Source: Elymus sibiricus (Eukaryota > Streptophyta > Magnoliopsida > Poales > Poaceae). Taken from it: DNA of 64,000 bases. The stretch is from positions 451,707,379-451,771,378 of the forward strand of contig CM077676.1 of the NCBI GenBank assembly GCA_039707655.1, given 5' to 3'. Both the position numbers and the translations under genes were made by a program. Positions 21,765-34,118 of this stretch are shown here, in pieces (the first letter of the stretch is position 1; each line of letters opens with the position of its first letter). The notes below the pieces were generated by a model, which was not told the DNA's origin, ran no database searches, and worked only from the letters and a program-made list of their open reading frames with translations.

Positions 21765-23844
21765 TGTAACACCCATGTCATTATGCTACAGTGATCACCT
21801 TTGATAATGCCAAGTCACCATGCTTAACAGTGTTTGATCATCATTAGGATCATATCTCATTTCAAATTCCTAATTCAAACTTCAATTTAAATTTATAGTG
21901 AAAAATAAAAGTTGTTCAAATCATAAACTAAAATGTTCATTAAATAGCACATAATTCATAACCAATTATGTTCAGGAAAACAACATCACTAAAAATGCCT
22001 AAGTGACTCTAACAACCTAAAACAGTAGCAAACAACAGCATTTTAATACCATTTTATTTAATCCAAATTACAAATGAAATTATATTTTAGCCAAACCAAT
22101 TTCTGGTGTCAGAGAATATTGCATTGTAATATTTGAACCAAGTCACACATTTTACAAAGTCATTTTAGTGCCACACATTTTGCAAAACAGAAAGTAATAC
22201 AGAAAACAGAAATAGAAAAAGAAAACGGTTAAGGACTTACTGTGCGTTTGGGCTTTAGGTCAACAGTAACCGCGGCCCAGCCCAGCCGGGTCATTCCCTA
22301 CCTCGGCAGCTGTCGCCTGGCGCGCACGTCCGAACGCCGAACGCCACGCGCCGCTCATCCGCCGTCTTCCCCCGACTGGATAAGGCCGCCCTGGTCGTCT
22401 CTCCCTCCCCCGTGAACCCTAGGCCACCCCAGATCCCCCCTCACTCTCTCCCTCACCCACATTTGAGCTCACCCGACGCTGCCATGGCCGGGCCCCCATA
22501 AATCGCGCGCCCACCGTCACTGCCTCGCCGCTTCGCTGTGCCCGTCGTCTCCGCCTCGTTCGACTACTTCATCTGCACCTCGCCGTTGAGCTCGGGGAGC
22601 ACCGCACGGGCGGGATCGAGCCCGGCATCATCTCTCTGTCGCCGGCGATCCCCGTCGTCCCCAGCCTCCGTCTGCGCTCCTAAACCGTCACGGGCTTTTC
22701 TTAGTCGCACGATGAGCCTCATCTTCCTCTGCCTTCTCCCCCGAGCTGCCGCATTCTCCCCTAGCCGGCTCGCCGCCTCGCCGTGTTCTGTCCGCCGCCC
22801 GAGCTCACCGTAGCCGTCGCTTCTGACCGCCGTAGCCCACGCCAGTAGGTTAGATCGACGCGGCGATGCACTCTCGCTCGAGTGCGACCAAATGCGCGCG
22901 CCAAATCGCATCGCAGCCGCTATCCCGTGACCCACCCGAGAGCTCCGTCGCCACCCGTCGTCGCCGGCGTCACTCCGGCCGTCTCCGCATCCAACCGGTC
23001 ACCTCACGCGACGCGCGCTGCTCCACCCGTTCCAACGCCGCAAGAAACGCCCGATTTGATGCACCACAGGAGAAATCCGAGCTCGCCGGAGTTGCTCGCC
23101 GTCGCGCGAGCTCGCCGGCGTGCTCCGGTGCCGGCGCTGACCTGGCCAGCTGGGCCCCACCGCTTGTGCCACTGACCGCGGGCCCCGCGGGCTCAGTTGA
23201 CCCGGTCCACTTGCTGATGTGGCACCCACTGTCACTGACATGTGGGTCCCACCAGATTAAAACGTTTAAAATAAAGAAATAAACGTTAATTAAATTAATT
23301 AGTTAATTAGTCATTGACAGTGCGGGCCCACCAGATAATTAGGATTAGATTAATTTAATTAGCCCTGTTTAATTAGTCCAGACACTGACATGTGGGACCC
23401 ACTGGACCCACAGGTCAGTTTTGACTTTGGTCAATCGGACTGTTGACTGCTGACGCCAGTACTACGTCATGGTGACTTCATTCTTTCCTGTTCTGGATAA
23501 TTCGCATTTGTTAATTAAAATAATTCCAGAAATCTTTAAAACCGTAAGTCAGATGAAAATAATTTATATATGAAAAATGATCAGAAAAATATGAAGATTC
23601 TGAATATGTAATCAAAATGCCTGTCCAACACTCCTAGCTAGCTGAACATGGAACTTTTTGACTGTTTTCGATAAATGAATAGTGCTCAGCTTTAATAAAA
23701 TCAATCCAAATAAATTCCTAAATTAACTAAATCATTTAGTTTGGCAGTAGACCACCTCTGCATATCATTTAGGCATGTCATGCATAGTGATTGTATTTTT
23801 GCCATGAATTTATTGTTTCTTCCCCCTCCTTTCTCTCCCGATAG

Positions 23845-23934
23845 ACGCCGAGACCGACGCCGTTGTAGCAGAGTTCGACTACACCCCCGACGAGCAGCCT
23901 ACTGACGATCAGCCACTCTCTGCAGAGCTTCCAG
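23845..23934 (+). other. Putative 90-nt exon in LARD 5' LTR
   Basis: It is preceded by a strong pyrimidine tract and AG (TTTCTCTCCCGATAG) and followed by a GC-type donor (CCAG|GCAAGC). Its phase-1 frame encodes an acidic peptide containing EFDYTPDEQPTDDQPL. The same 90-nt segment is in the 3' LTR (36234-36323) and in the solo LTR (59086-59175, minus), with no indel in any copy. Function unknown. Confidence 0.45.
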
Positions 23935-25262
23935 GCAAGCAAAACCCCCTTGATCATCCAGATATCGCCCACTCTTTCTCTCTTATGCTTGCATTAGAAT
24001 TGCTTCTGTGGTTACTCCGATAGCTCCTATTCTGATGCATAGCCTGATTTCGTCGCCTGCTATTGATACATTACCTGCTATCCTATGGTGCTTAGTTAGG
24101 TATGCTATGTTACATCAGCTGGCCCTACACCCTTGTCCGTTTGCCATGCTTGTTACCGGGCCGTGATCACTCTGGGTGATGATCACGAAAATATTACATT
24201 ACTGCAATACTCTTAAACTGTTAAAGTCGGGCCGGCTCCAAGAGTGCTCGCGAGAGAATAACATTAAAGACGGGTCGGCTCCAAGAGAACCCGCGAGGAT
24301 ATTGTGGCGGAACGACAGGGCAGGCGGAGACCACCCAGGAGAGAGGTGGGCCTGGCCCCTGGTCGTGGTCCGTGTGTTACCAAGTCGGAGCGACAGGAAC
24401 CCTGTTCGTCTCTGCGAGTTACTAAATACGCCTAACGGAACTGGGTATTTGATCTGAGTGGGTCGTCGTGCCCTATACGCACTACCACCACGTGGGATAA
24501 TGGTTATGGGACCCTCTACGTCGTATGTATCAGCCGAAAGCTCTTCAGACGGCACAGCTCAGAGATGCGGGCTGATCGTTGGGGTGGGGCTGGTTACGTC
24601 ACTAGTGTATTCAGTGTCGTGCCTGTGCCCCGACCAGCCACGCAACGTGCAGGAGTGCAAAGGGCGATGGGCCCAAGACCCCTTTGCACTTAGCATTTAG
24701 ACCGGCGTGCCGACCTCTCTGCTGAGCCTAGGTAGGACTGCGTCGTGTCGATCACCCGGGGCCGGGTATTACCCAGCCAGTGTGTCCGGCCAGAGGTAAT
24801 CGAGCGTGTTGGGTAACAGTAGTGCACCCCTGCAGGGAAGTTATCTATTCGAATAGCCGTGTCCACGGTAACAGGACGCTCAGAGTTGTATCCGGATCCA
24901 TGACAACTACAAACTGGTGATGATACATATTAAATTGTTACTACTGCTCTAGGGATTACTTTCTCGCGGGATAGTCGAGAAAGGATCTCAGGGCGTTGCT
25001 GCTATACAACCACTATTATGCTATACTGTACTCTACTCTCTTCTGATGCTGCAAGATTGCTTGAAGATGCTAGTCTTCGATAGGCTAGGCTTCTCCCCCT
25101 ATACTCTGGCATTCTGCAGTCCAGTCCAAAGATATAGCCCCATTCCTTTGATACCAATGCATAACTAGCATAGTTCTGATGTCAGTCTTGCGAGTACTTT
25201 GGATGAGTACTCACGGTTGCTCTGCTATTCTTTTCCCCCATATCCATATGTTGATACATCAG

Positions 25263-25360
25263 GCGACGGAGCCCAGGAGCCAGACGCCACTGCAGGAGCT
25301 TACTACCAGGAGGGTCCCGACGGCACTTAGTACTGGATCGAGCCAGCCGACCAGGAGTAG
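25263..25360 (+). other. Putative 98-nt terminal exon in LARD 5' LTR, with premature stop
   Basis: It follows TGATACATCAG, a possible acceptor, and is in phase with the 90-nt exon. The frame reads DGAQEPDATAG... and would end ADQE-stop at 25358-25360. In this copy a TAG at 25328-25330 cuts it short, whereas the 3' LTR copy is open. Confidence 0.42.
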
Positions 25361-25636
25361 CTAGGAGGTCCTAGGCAGGAGGCCTTCGCTTTTCGATCTG
25401 TATTGTTGTTTGTGCTAGCCTTCTTAAGGCACCCTTGACTAACTATGTCTGTACTCAGATATCATTTGTATGTATGACTTATGTATTCGGGCCCTCGTGC
25501 CCCCGGTTTGTAATATGTAGACTTATGCTTTTATTTGAGTTTAGAGTTGTGTTGTGGTATCTTCCCGTGAGTCCCTGTGCTTGATCGTGCACATTTGCGT
25601 GTATGATTAGTGCACGATTAAGTCGGGGGCGTCACA

Positions 25637-26936
25637 AGTTGGTATCAGAGCCGACTGCCTATAGAAAGCCCCTTCCAACTCCTTGGCCGAAGTTGAGTCT
25701 AGACTTTGAAAACTGTTTTACTAACATGGCTGTGTGGCTTACGAGCCCACGTTCCACATGGGTGGTATTAGGATCTTTTATTCCTCTTCCTTACTCTGGG
25801 ATTCTACTCTCTCTACTCTTCGGGTTAAAGATTTTCGTAACTACTTTCTCCCGGAGAGCCCCTCATTCCAGATGATCGGTTGGTTCACCAGAAGATTCCG
25901 AAGATGCTCTTCGATGTTTTCCCGAGACCGTTGTGCCCACCGCCTTTGCTATTCCCTACCACCAATAAATCCTTGTGGATGACTACTTACACTTGTTGTT
26001 CATACATTCGTCCCCAGTTGCTCTTGTTATTACAAGATGCCCCGAAATATTCTTCGACTTTTCGAGAATCCTATTTGTCCTGTTGCTGTTGAAATTCCTT
26101 GTTGCCTACTTACACTTGTGATTAAATTCAGGTGTTCGACAATCCTCGTTAAAATACTCTGTGATTGTCATTCTGATTTTATTGATTCATCATGTGAGCG
26201 AATGCACGCAATCATCAGTTGATCCTTAGAAATTATCTTTCCGGCTCAGACAGCATTACGGACATGAGCTGCTTCTTGGCCTATCAGGCCTTGATCGATT
26301 GTCCATCTGACTCTTTTCAACTTATTCATTCTTTCATCAGAGCGTCTGCTTCTGATCCCTGTTATGGAATTTGCAATTCCTTCATATTATATACTTGGGT
26401 TATTCTGATGTTTCCATAACCCTATGTCTTTGCCTCCTTTCTTCTCTCGATGGACTCTAATGTGGAGCCATTGTTTAACCGATATGATCCCTTTGGTGGG
26501 TTAAATACCCGATAGTTCCTTCGTAAATCTGAACCCTTTATGATTTCTTCCCCTGATACATAACGCCTCTGGTAAATTGTATCATCTGCTTTTGTCAACC
26601 ATGCTCTGCTTCCGAGCTTGAGTTATTTACTCCTGAAGTTTGTGATATATGTTCCTAAGATGCCCCGATGGGTTGAACCTATGCCTTCCCTAATCTGTGT
26701 GAACCCGAAAGTTTTCACGGGTCATACTCTACTGGTGTTATGCCAGATAAAATTTCAACACTACAACTTCATCACGATGTATTGATGCAGAGAAAAGAAG
26801 ACTTTAGTGTAATGGATCGGCCTCTTCGAGGAGAGCAACAACAACAAGAAGACCCGTTAGAATTTCGTAGCCAAACCTTTCCCCCTTACTCGACCTCTTA
26901 AATCTCGGGACGAGATTTCTTTTAGTGGAGGAGAAT
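25637..26936 (+). other. LARD internal region: PBS, remnant sequence, polypurine tract
   Basis: The primer binding site TGGTATCAGAGC is at 25640-25651, three bases after the LTR. The right end, with ATCTCGGGACGAGATTTCTT and the purine-rich AGTGGAGGAGAAT before the next LTR, resembles the end of Tekay/Del-type Gypsy elements, where this sequence follows the pol gene. Between them only short frames occur. The region may be the remains of a Tekay-type internal domain after large deletions. Confidence 0.7.
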
Positions 26937-26949
26937 TGTAACACCACAT
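26937..26949 (+). repeat. LARD 3' LTR, first 13 bp before the Angela insertion
   Basis: TGTAACACCACAT matches the first bases of the 5' LTR and is then cut by the Angela LTR at 26950. The last five bases (CACAT) would be Angela's target duplication, but its partner is deleted. Confidence 0.85.
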
Positions 26950-28829
26950 TGTTGGGTAACGTTGCATGGGAAACAAAAATTTTCCTACGCACACAGAAGA
27001 TCTATCCATGGTGATGAGCATCTACGAGAGGGAGAGTGAATCTACATACCCTTGTAGATCGCTAAGCGGAAGCGTTAAGAAACGCGGTTGATGTAGTCGA
27101 ACGTCTCCGCGATCCAAATCGCAAGTCGTCCCTCGATCCGATCACGAACTAGAGCCGAACGGACGGCACCTCCGCGTTCAACACACGTACGGCTTGATGA
27201 CGCCTTCACCTCCTCGATCCAGCGAGCGATGGTGAAGTAGTAGATGAGTTCCGGTAGCACGACGGCGTGGTGATGATGGTGAGGAACAATCTCTGCAGGG
27301 CTTCGCCAAGCACTACGGAGATTATGACGGGAGAACTAGAGGGTTAGGGTTGCCGACACACGGCTTGGGAAATCTTGATGTGTCCCGTGTGCTAGCCCTG
27401 CCCCTCTATTTATATGTTGAGCCTTGGGGTCTAAACTTGGAGTAAAAGCCTCCTCCAGGTCGGTTTTGCCCGCACAAGGTCGGTTTGGCTCGCAGGGAAA
27501 GAGTCCAACTCGGATCCCTGCAGTACCGCGCACAAGCGGTAGTACCGCTCACGAGCGGTAGTACCGCTTGAGCGGTAGTACCGCTTCACACAAGCGGTAG
27601 TACCGCTTATGCGGTAGTACCGCTTCACACAAGCGGTAGTACCGCTTACACGGTAGTACTGCCTTACCAGCGGTAGTACCGCTTAAGGCAGCAGTAAAAC
27701 TTCCTTTTGCACTTTCCAATACTTCGTGGGCTTTACCCCTTTGGCTCATATAAAGTGTTGCTGCACCCGAACACTTCGGTAAACATCCGGAACCCCTTCC
27801 GGTGAATTCCGGAACCCTTCCGGAGATCAAAACACTATTATCACATATATCAATCTTTACCTCCGGACTCTTCCGGAGATCCTCGTCATGTCCGGGATCT
27901 TATCCGGGACTCCGAACAACCTTCGGTCACCAACAAAATAACTCAACTATACTAATCGTCACCAAACGTTAAGTGTGTAGACCCTGCGGGTTCGAGAACT
28001 ATGTAGACATGACCGAGACACCTCTACGATCAATAACCAATAGCGGGACCTGGATGCCCATATTGGCTCCTACATATTCTACGAAGATCTTTATCGGTCG
28101 AACCTCTATGTCAAGGATTCAGTTAATCCCGTATACTGTTCCCTTTGTTCTTCGGTATGTTACTTGCCCGAGATTTGACCGTCGGTATCTCTATACCTAG
28201 TTCAATCTCGTTACTGGCAAGTCTCTTTACTCGTTCCGTAATACAAGATCTCGTGGCTAACACTTTAGTCACATTGCTTGCAAGGCTCATTGTGATGTTG
28301 TATTACCGAGTGGGCCCTGAGATACCTCTCCGTCACACGGAGTAACAAATCCCAGTCTTGATCCATGCCAACCCAACAGACACCCTCGGAGATACCTGTA
28401 GAGCACCTTTATAGTCACCCAGTTACGTTGCGACGTTTGATACACACAAGGTACTCCTCCGATGTCAGGGAGTTGCATGATCTCATTGTCATAGGAACAG
28501 ATACTTGACATGCAGAAAACAATAGCAATAAACTGACACGATCATATGCTACGTTCATAGTTTGGGTCTTGTCCATCACATAATTCTCCTAATGATGTGA
28601 TCCCGTTATCAAATGACATCTCATGTCCTTGGCTAGGAAACCTTAACCATCTTTGATCAATGAGCTAGTTAACTAGAGGCTTACTAGGGACACAATGTTG
28701 TCTATGTACCCACACATGTATTTGAGTTTCCAATCAATACAATTATAGCATGGATAATAAACGATTATCATGAACAAGGAAATATAATAATAACTAATTT
28801 ATTATTGCCTCTAGGGCATATTTCCAACA
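26950..28829 (-). repeat. Angela 3' LTR (1880 bp)
   Basis: Full length, TGTTGG...CCAACA. A polypurine tract adjoins it at 28830-28845 (minus CAAGTGGGAGACTG). The U5-side part contains a cluster of near-palindromic repeats at 27528-27690. Confidence 0.95.
27528..27690. repeat. Cluster of near-palindromic AGCGGTAGTACCGCT repeats
   Basis: About eight copies of GCGGTAGTACCGC occur in 160 bp, each almost self-complementary, some spaced by CACACA-type linkers. The cluster lies in the LTR region likely to be transcribed. Confidence 0.85.
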
Positions 28830-28879
28830 GTCTCCCACTTGCACTAGAGTCAATAATCTGGTTCACATCACTATGTGAT

Positions 28880-30184
28880 TTACATTGTAATGAATTGAAC
28901 ACCCATGCAGTTCTGGTGTTGTTCATGTTTAGCCCTTGGAAGAGGTTTAGTCATCGGATCTGCAACATTCAGATCTGTGTGTACTTTGCAAATATTTATG
29001 TCGTCCTCCTTGATGTAATCGCGGATGGAATTGAAACGTCGCTTTATGTGTCTGGTCCTCTTGTGAAATCTTGGTTCCTTGGCTAGAGCAATGGCACCAG
29101 TATTATCACAGAACAGAGTCATTGGGTTAAGCGCACTAGGCACTACTCCAAGATCTGTCATGAACTCCTTCATCCAGACACATTCCTTTGCCGCCTCCGA
29201 GGCAGCGATGTACTCCGCTTCGCATGTAGAATCAGCTACCACGCTTTGCTTGGAACTGCACCAGCTAACCGTACCCCCATTAAGAATAAATACGTATCCG
29301 GTTTGTGATTTAGAGTCATCCGGATCAGTGTCAAAGCTTGCATCGACGTAACCCTTTACGACGAGCTCTTGATCACCTCCATAAACGAGAAACATGTCCT
29401 TAGTCCATTTCAGGTACATCAGGATATTCTTGACCGCCGTCCAGTGTTCCATTCCTGGATCACTTTGAAACCTTCCGACCATACTTATGGCAAGGCTGAC
29501 ATCGGGTCTTGTGCACAGCATTGCATACATGATAGAGCCTATGGCTGAAGCATAGGCGATGACATTCATCTTTTCTCTATCTTCTGCAGTCACTGGGCAT
29601 TGAGTCTTACTCAACTTCACACCTTGCAATACAGGCAAGAACCCCTTCTTGGACTGATCCATTTTGAACTTCTTCAAAACTTTGTCAAGGTATGTGCTTT
29701 GTGAAAGTCCTATTAAGCGTCTTGACCTATCTCTATAGATCTTGATGCCTAATATGAAAGCAACTTCTCCTAGGTCCTTCATTGAAAAACTCTTGTTCAA
29801 ATATTCCTTCATGCCTTCCAACATTTCTATATTGTTTCCAATCAGCAATATGTCATCCACATATAATATTAGAAATGCTATAGAGCTCCCACTCACTTTC
29901 TTGTAAATACAAGCTTCTCCGTAAACTTGTATAAACTCGAACGCTTTGATTACCTCATCAAAGCGAAGATTCCAACTCCGAGATGCTTGCACCAGTCCAT
30001 AAATGGATCGCTGGAGTTTGCAAACTTTGTCAGCATTCTCTGGATTGACAAAACCTTCTAGTTGCATCATATACAACTCTTCCTTAAGGAAACCGTTAAG
30101 GAACGCTGTTTTGACATCCATCTGCCAAATTTCATAATCGAAAAAGGCAGCTATTGCTAACATGATTCTGACAGACTTAAGCAT
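28880..30184 (-). pseudogene. Angela reverse transcriptase-RNase H (3' part of polyprotein)
   Basis: An open stretch of 434 codons after a TAA at 30221-30223. It has QMDVKTAFLNG, QRSIYGLVQASRSWN, the catalytic YVDDILLIGN, then RNase H with YVDASFDTD, STCEAEYIAASEA, DNTGAIALA, HKRTRHIKRRFN and the end DPMTKPLP. The motifs are complete, so the domain itself is not visibly damaged; it is cut from the upstream integrase only by the nonsense codon. Confidence 0.9.
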
Positions 30185-30220
30185 CGCTACGGGTGAGAAG
30201 GTCTCATCGTAGTCAACTCC

Positions 30221-31480
30221 TTAAACTTGTGACAAACCCTTTGCCACAAGTCGAGCTTTATAGACGGTGACATTACCGTCCGCGTCCGTCTTCCTCTTAA
30301 AGATCCATTTGTTCTGAATGGCCTTACGCCCTTCAGGCAATACTTCCAAAGTCCATACTTTGTTTTCATACATGGATCCCATCTCGGATTTCATGGCCTC
30401 TAACCACTTCTCGGAATCCGGGCCCATCATCGCTTCTCCATAGCTCGTAGGTTCATCGTTGTCCAACAACATGACTTCTAAGACAGGGTTGCCGTACCAC
30501 TCAGGAGCAGTACGCGTCCTTGTCGACCTACGAGGTTCGATAGCAACTTGATCCAAAGTTTCATGATCATCATCATTAACTTCCTCTTCAGCTGATGTAG
30601 GCTCTACAGAAACATCTTTCTGTGCTGCGCTACTCTCAGGTTGAAGTAAAGGTTCAACAACCTCATCAAGTTCTATCTTCCTCCCACTCAATTCTTTCGA
30701 GAGAAACTCTTTCTCAAGAAATGTTCCGTTTTTAGCGACAAACACTTTGCCTTCGGATCTGAGGTAGAAGGTATACCCAACTGTCTCTTTTGGGTATCCT
30801 ATGAAGACGCATTTCTCCGCTTTGGGTTCCAGCTTTTCAGGCTGAAGCTTTTTGACATAAGCATCACATCCCCAAACTTTAAGAAACGACAGCTTTGGCT
30901 TCTTGCCAAACCAAAGTTCATATGGCGTCGTCTCAACGGATTTCGATGGTGCCCTATTTAAAGTGAATGCAGCTGTCGCTAATGCATAACCCCAAAACGA
31001 TAGTGGCAAATCGGCAAGAGACATCATAGATCGCACCATATCCAATAAGGTTCGATTACGACGTTCGGACACACTATTATGCTGTGGTGTTCCAGGCGGT
31101 GTCAGTTGTGAAACAATTCCACACTGTCTTAAGTGACTGCCAAACTCATAACTCAAATATTCTCCTCCTCAATCAGATCATAGGAATTTAATCTTCTTGT
31201 TACGATGATTCTCAACTTCACTCTGAAATTGTTTGAACTTTTCAAATGTTTCAGACTTGTGTTTCATTAAGTAAATATACCCATATCTACTTAAGTCATC
31301 AGTGAAGGTGAGAAAGTAACGATAACCACCGCGCGCCTCAATACTCATCGGACCGCACACATCAGTATGTATGATTTCCAATAAGTCACTTGCCCGTTCC
31401 ATTGTTCCAGAGAACGGCGTTTTAGTCATCTTGCCCATGAGGCATGGCTCACATGTGTCAAGTGATTCAAAATCAAGTCA
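30221..31480 (-). pseudogene. Angela integrase, three in-frame stops
   Basis: The zinc-binding part and core are split by TGA codons at 31478-31480, 31178-31180 and 31169-31171; at least the latter two look like CGA to TGA changes, a pattern expected of methylated CpG decay. Recognisable pieces are HTDVCGPMSIEARGGYRYFL, FIDDLSRYGY-type FTDDLSRYGYIYLM, GIVSQLTPPGTPQHNSVSER (with the third acidic residue region), and the C-terminal KVWGCDAYVK, FIGYPKET. The frame continues into the start of the reverse transcriptase (NKWIFKRKTD) before TAA at 30221. Confidence 0.9.
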
Positions 31481-32863
31481 CTCCAAAAGTCCATCAGCAT
31501 GGAGCTTCCTCATGCGTTTTACGCCAATATGACCTAAACGGCAGTGCCACAAGAAAGTGGTATTATCATTATCAATTCTACATCTTTTGGCATCAATGTT
31601 ATGAACATGTGTATCATTACTATCGAGATTCAATAAGAATAAACCCCTCATATTGGGTGCATGACCATAAAAGATATTACTCATATAAATAGAACAACCA
31701 TTATTCTCTGATTTAAATGAGTAACCGCCTCGCAATAAACAAGATCCAGATATAATGTTCATGCTTAACGCAGGCACTAAATAACAATTATTCAGGTTTA
31801 TCACTAATCCCGATGGTAATTGAAGAGCGAGTGTGCCGACGGCGATCACATCAACCTTGGAACCATTTCCCACGCGCATCGTAACTTCGTCCTTTGCCAG
31901 CCTCCGTCTATTCCGCAGTTCCTGTTTTGATTTGCAAATATGAGCAACCGCACCGGTATCAAATACCCAGGCACTACAACGAGAGTTGGTAAGGTACACA
32001 TCAATAACATGTATATCATATATACCTTGTTTGTTGTTGGCCGCCTTCTTGTCAGCCAAATACTTTGGGCAGTTCCGCTTCCAGTGTCCAGTTCCCTTGC
32101 AATGAAAGCACACAGTTTCTGGTTTGGGTCCAGCCTTGGGTTTCTTCACGAGAGGGGCAACTGCTTTGCCACTCTTCTTGGAGTTACCCTTCTTACCCTT
32201 GCCATTTTTCTTGAAACTAGTGGTTTTATTGACCATCAACACTTGACGCTCCTTCTGAATTTCAGACTCAGCGGCTTTCAGCATCGCAAACAGCTCGGCG
32301 ACTGACTTGTTCATCCCGTGCATGTTATAGTTCAACACGAAGCTCTTGTAGCTAGGTGGCAATGATTGAAGAACTCTGTCAGTGATAGCCTCTGGCGGAA
32401 GGGGCATCCCCAATTCAGCCAGACGGGTGGTGTACCCAGACATTCTGAGTACGTGATCACTGATAGACCCGTTCTCCTCCATCTTGCAAGCATAGAACTT
32501 ATCGGAGATCTCATATCTCTCGATCCGGGCATTCTTCTGAAAGATAAACTTCAACTCCTGGAACATCTCATATGCTCCATGACGTTCAAAACGTCTTTGA
32601 AGTCCCGGTTCTAAGCCATACAATATTGCACATTGAACTATTGAGTAATCTTCAGAACGAGCCTACCAGGCGTTCACAACGTCTAGAGACTCAACTGGAG
32701 CGGGTGGATCACTAAGCGGTGCATCAAGGACATAAGCCTTCTGGGAAGCCGTAAGGATAATCCTTAGATTACGGGCCCAGTCCACAAAGTTACTTCCATC
32801 ATATTTCAACTTAGCTTTCTCTAGGAACGCATTAAAATTCAGGGGTGCTACTGCGCGAGCCAT
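31478..32863 (-). pseudogene. Angela gag-protease, one in-frame stop
   Basis: Gag starts at the ATG at 32861-32863 (MARAVAPLNFNAFLEK) and is interrupted by TAG at 32663-32665, after which the same frame resumes. It contains the gag core, a CFHCKGTGHWKRNC zinc knuckle and protease with WVFDTGAVAHIC (DTGA active site), then the approach to integrase (LWHCRLGHIGVKRM). Gag would form particles around the element RNA. One nonsense codon removes nearly all of gag from the start. Confidence 0.9.
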
Positions 32864-34118
32864 GATCTATAACATAAATATAGCAAAGACAACTTAGACT
32901 ATTGTTCTAGATAATGAGTTTAGTTAATCATATTACTTAAAAACTCCCACTCAAATTGACATCCCTTCGGTCATTCGAGTGTAACATGATCCAAATCCAC
33001 CAACTCAAGTCCGATCATCACGTGAGTTGAGGTGGTTTCAATGGTGAACATCTTCATGTTGATCATATCTACTATATGACTCATGTTCGACCTTTCGGTC
33101 TCTTGTGTTCCGAGGCCATGTCTATACATGCTAGGCTCGTCAAGTTTAACCCGAGTGTTCCGCACGTGCAACACTGGCTTGCACCCGTTGTATGTGAACG
33201 TAGAGTCTATCACACCCGATCATCACGGCGTGTCTCGAAACGACGAACTTTCGAAACGGTGCACACTCGGGGAGAACACAATTTTATCTTGAAATTTAAG
33301 TGGGGGATCACCTTATAATGCTACCGTCGTCCTAAGCAAAATAAGATGCATAAAAGGATTAACATCACATGCAAATCATAAGTGACATGATATGGCCATG
33401 AACTTGTGCTTTTGATCTCCATCTCCAAAGCACCGGCATGATCTCCATCGTCACCGGCATGACACCATGATCTCCATCATCTTGATCTCCATCAACGTGT
33501 CGCCATGAGGTTGTCGCGCCGACTGTTGCTTCCACGACTATTGCTAACTCATAGCGATAAAGTAAAGCAAAACGGCGAAAATAATTAAAGACAACTCTAT
33601 GGCTCCTGCTAGTTGCCGTACTCATCGACATGCAAGTCGTGATATTCTATACAACACATGATCATCTCATACATCACATATATCTCATCATGTACTTGGC
33701 CATATCACATCACAACATACCCTGCAAAAACAAGTTAGACGTCCTCTAATTGTTGTTGCAAGTTTTAAGTGGCTGCTACGGGTTTGCAAGAACCGTTCTT
33801 ACCTACGCAAAACCACAACGTGGTGTAGTGATTGCTTTTTGATCTTCTAAAAGAACCCTCTTCATTGAAATCGATTCAACTAAAGTGAGAGAGACAGACA
33901 CCCGCTAGCCATCTTTATGCAACGAAGTTACATGTCAGTTGAAGGAACCTGTCTCGCGTAAGCGTACGCGTAATGTCGGTCCGGGCCGCTTCATCTCACA
34001 ATACCGCCGAATCAAGTATTAACTAGTAACGGCAAGCAATATGTATACACCCACGCCCACAACTCGTTTGTGTTCTACTCGAGATCTCATCTACGCATAG
34101 ACCTAGCTCTGATACCAC
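32864..34118 (-). other. Angela untranslated leader with primer binding site
   Basis: About 1.2 kb between the 5' LTR remnant and gag, with no gene. The primer binding site is at 34106-34117 (minus TGGTATCAGAGC, initiator-Met tRNA). A long leader of this kind is normal for this family. Confidence 0.85.

Larger units (their letters stand above)
21765..25636 (+). repeat. LARD 5' LTR (3872 bp)
   Basis: It contains a GC-rich block (22260-23230) with an ATAAAT near 22499, an AT-rich middle (23270-23840), and a moderately GC-rich right half ending in the typical GGCGTCACA. Long frames in the GC-rich block occur on both strands and are not recognisable proteins. Putative exons are listed separately. 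Confidence 0.92.

Noticed and set aside
22538..23282. Overlapping long frames on both strands in the GC-rich part of the LARD LTR (also 34891-35594)
   Set aside because: They overlap in several frames, have Arg/Ser/Pro-rich low-complexity translations and no domain; similarity between the two copies only reflects LTR duplication.
31940..32305. Plus-strand frames opposite Angela gag
   Set aside because: Antisense shadows of gag-protease.
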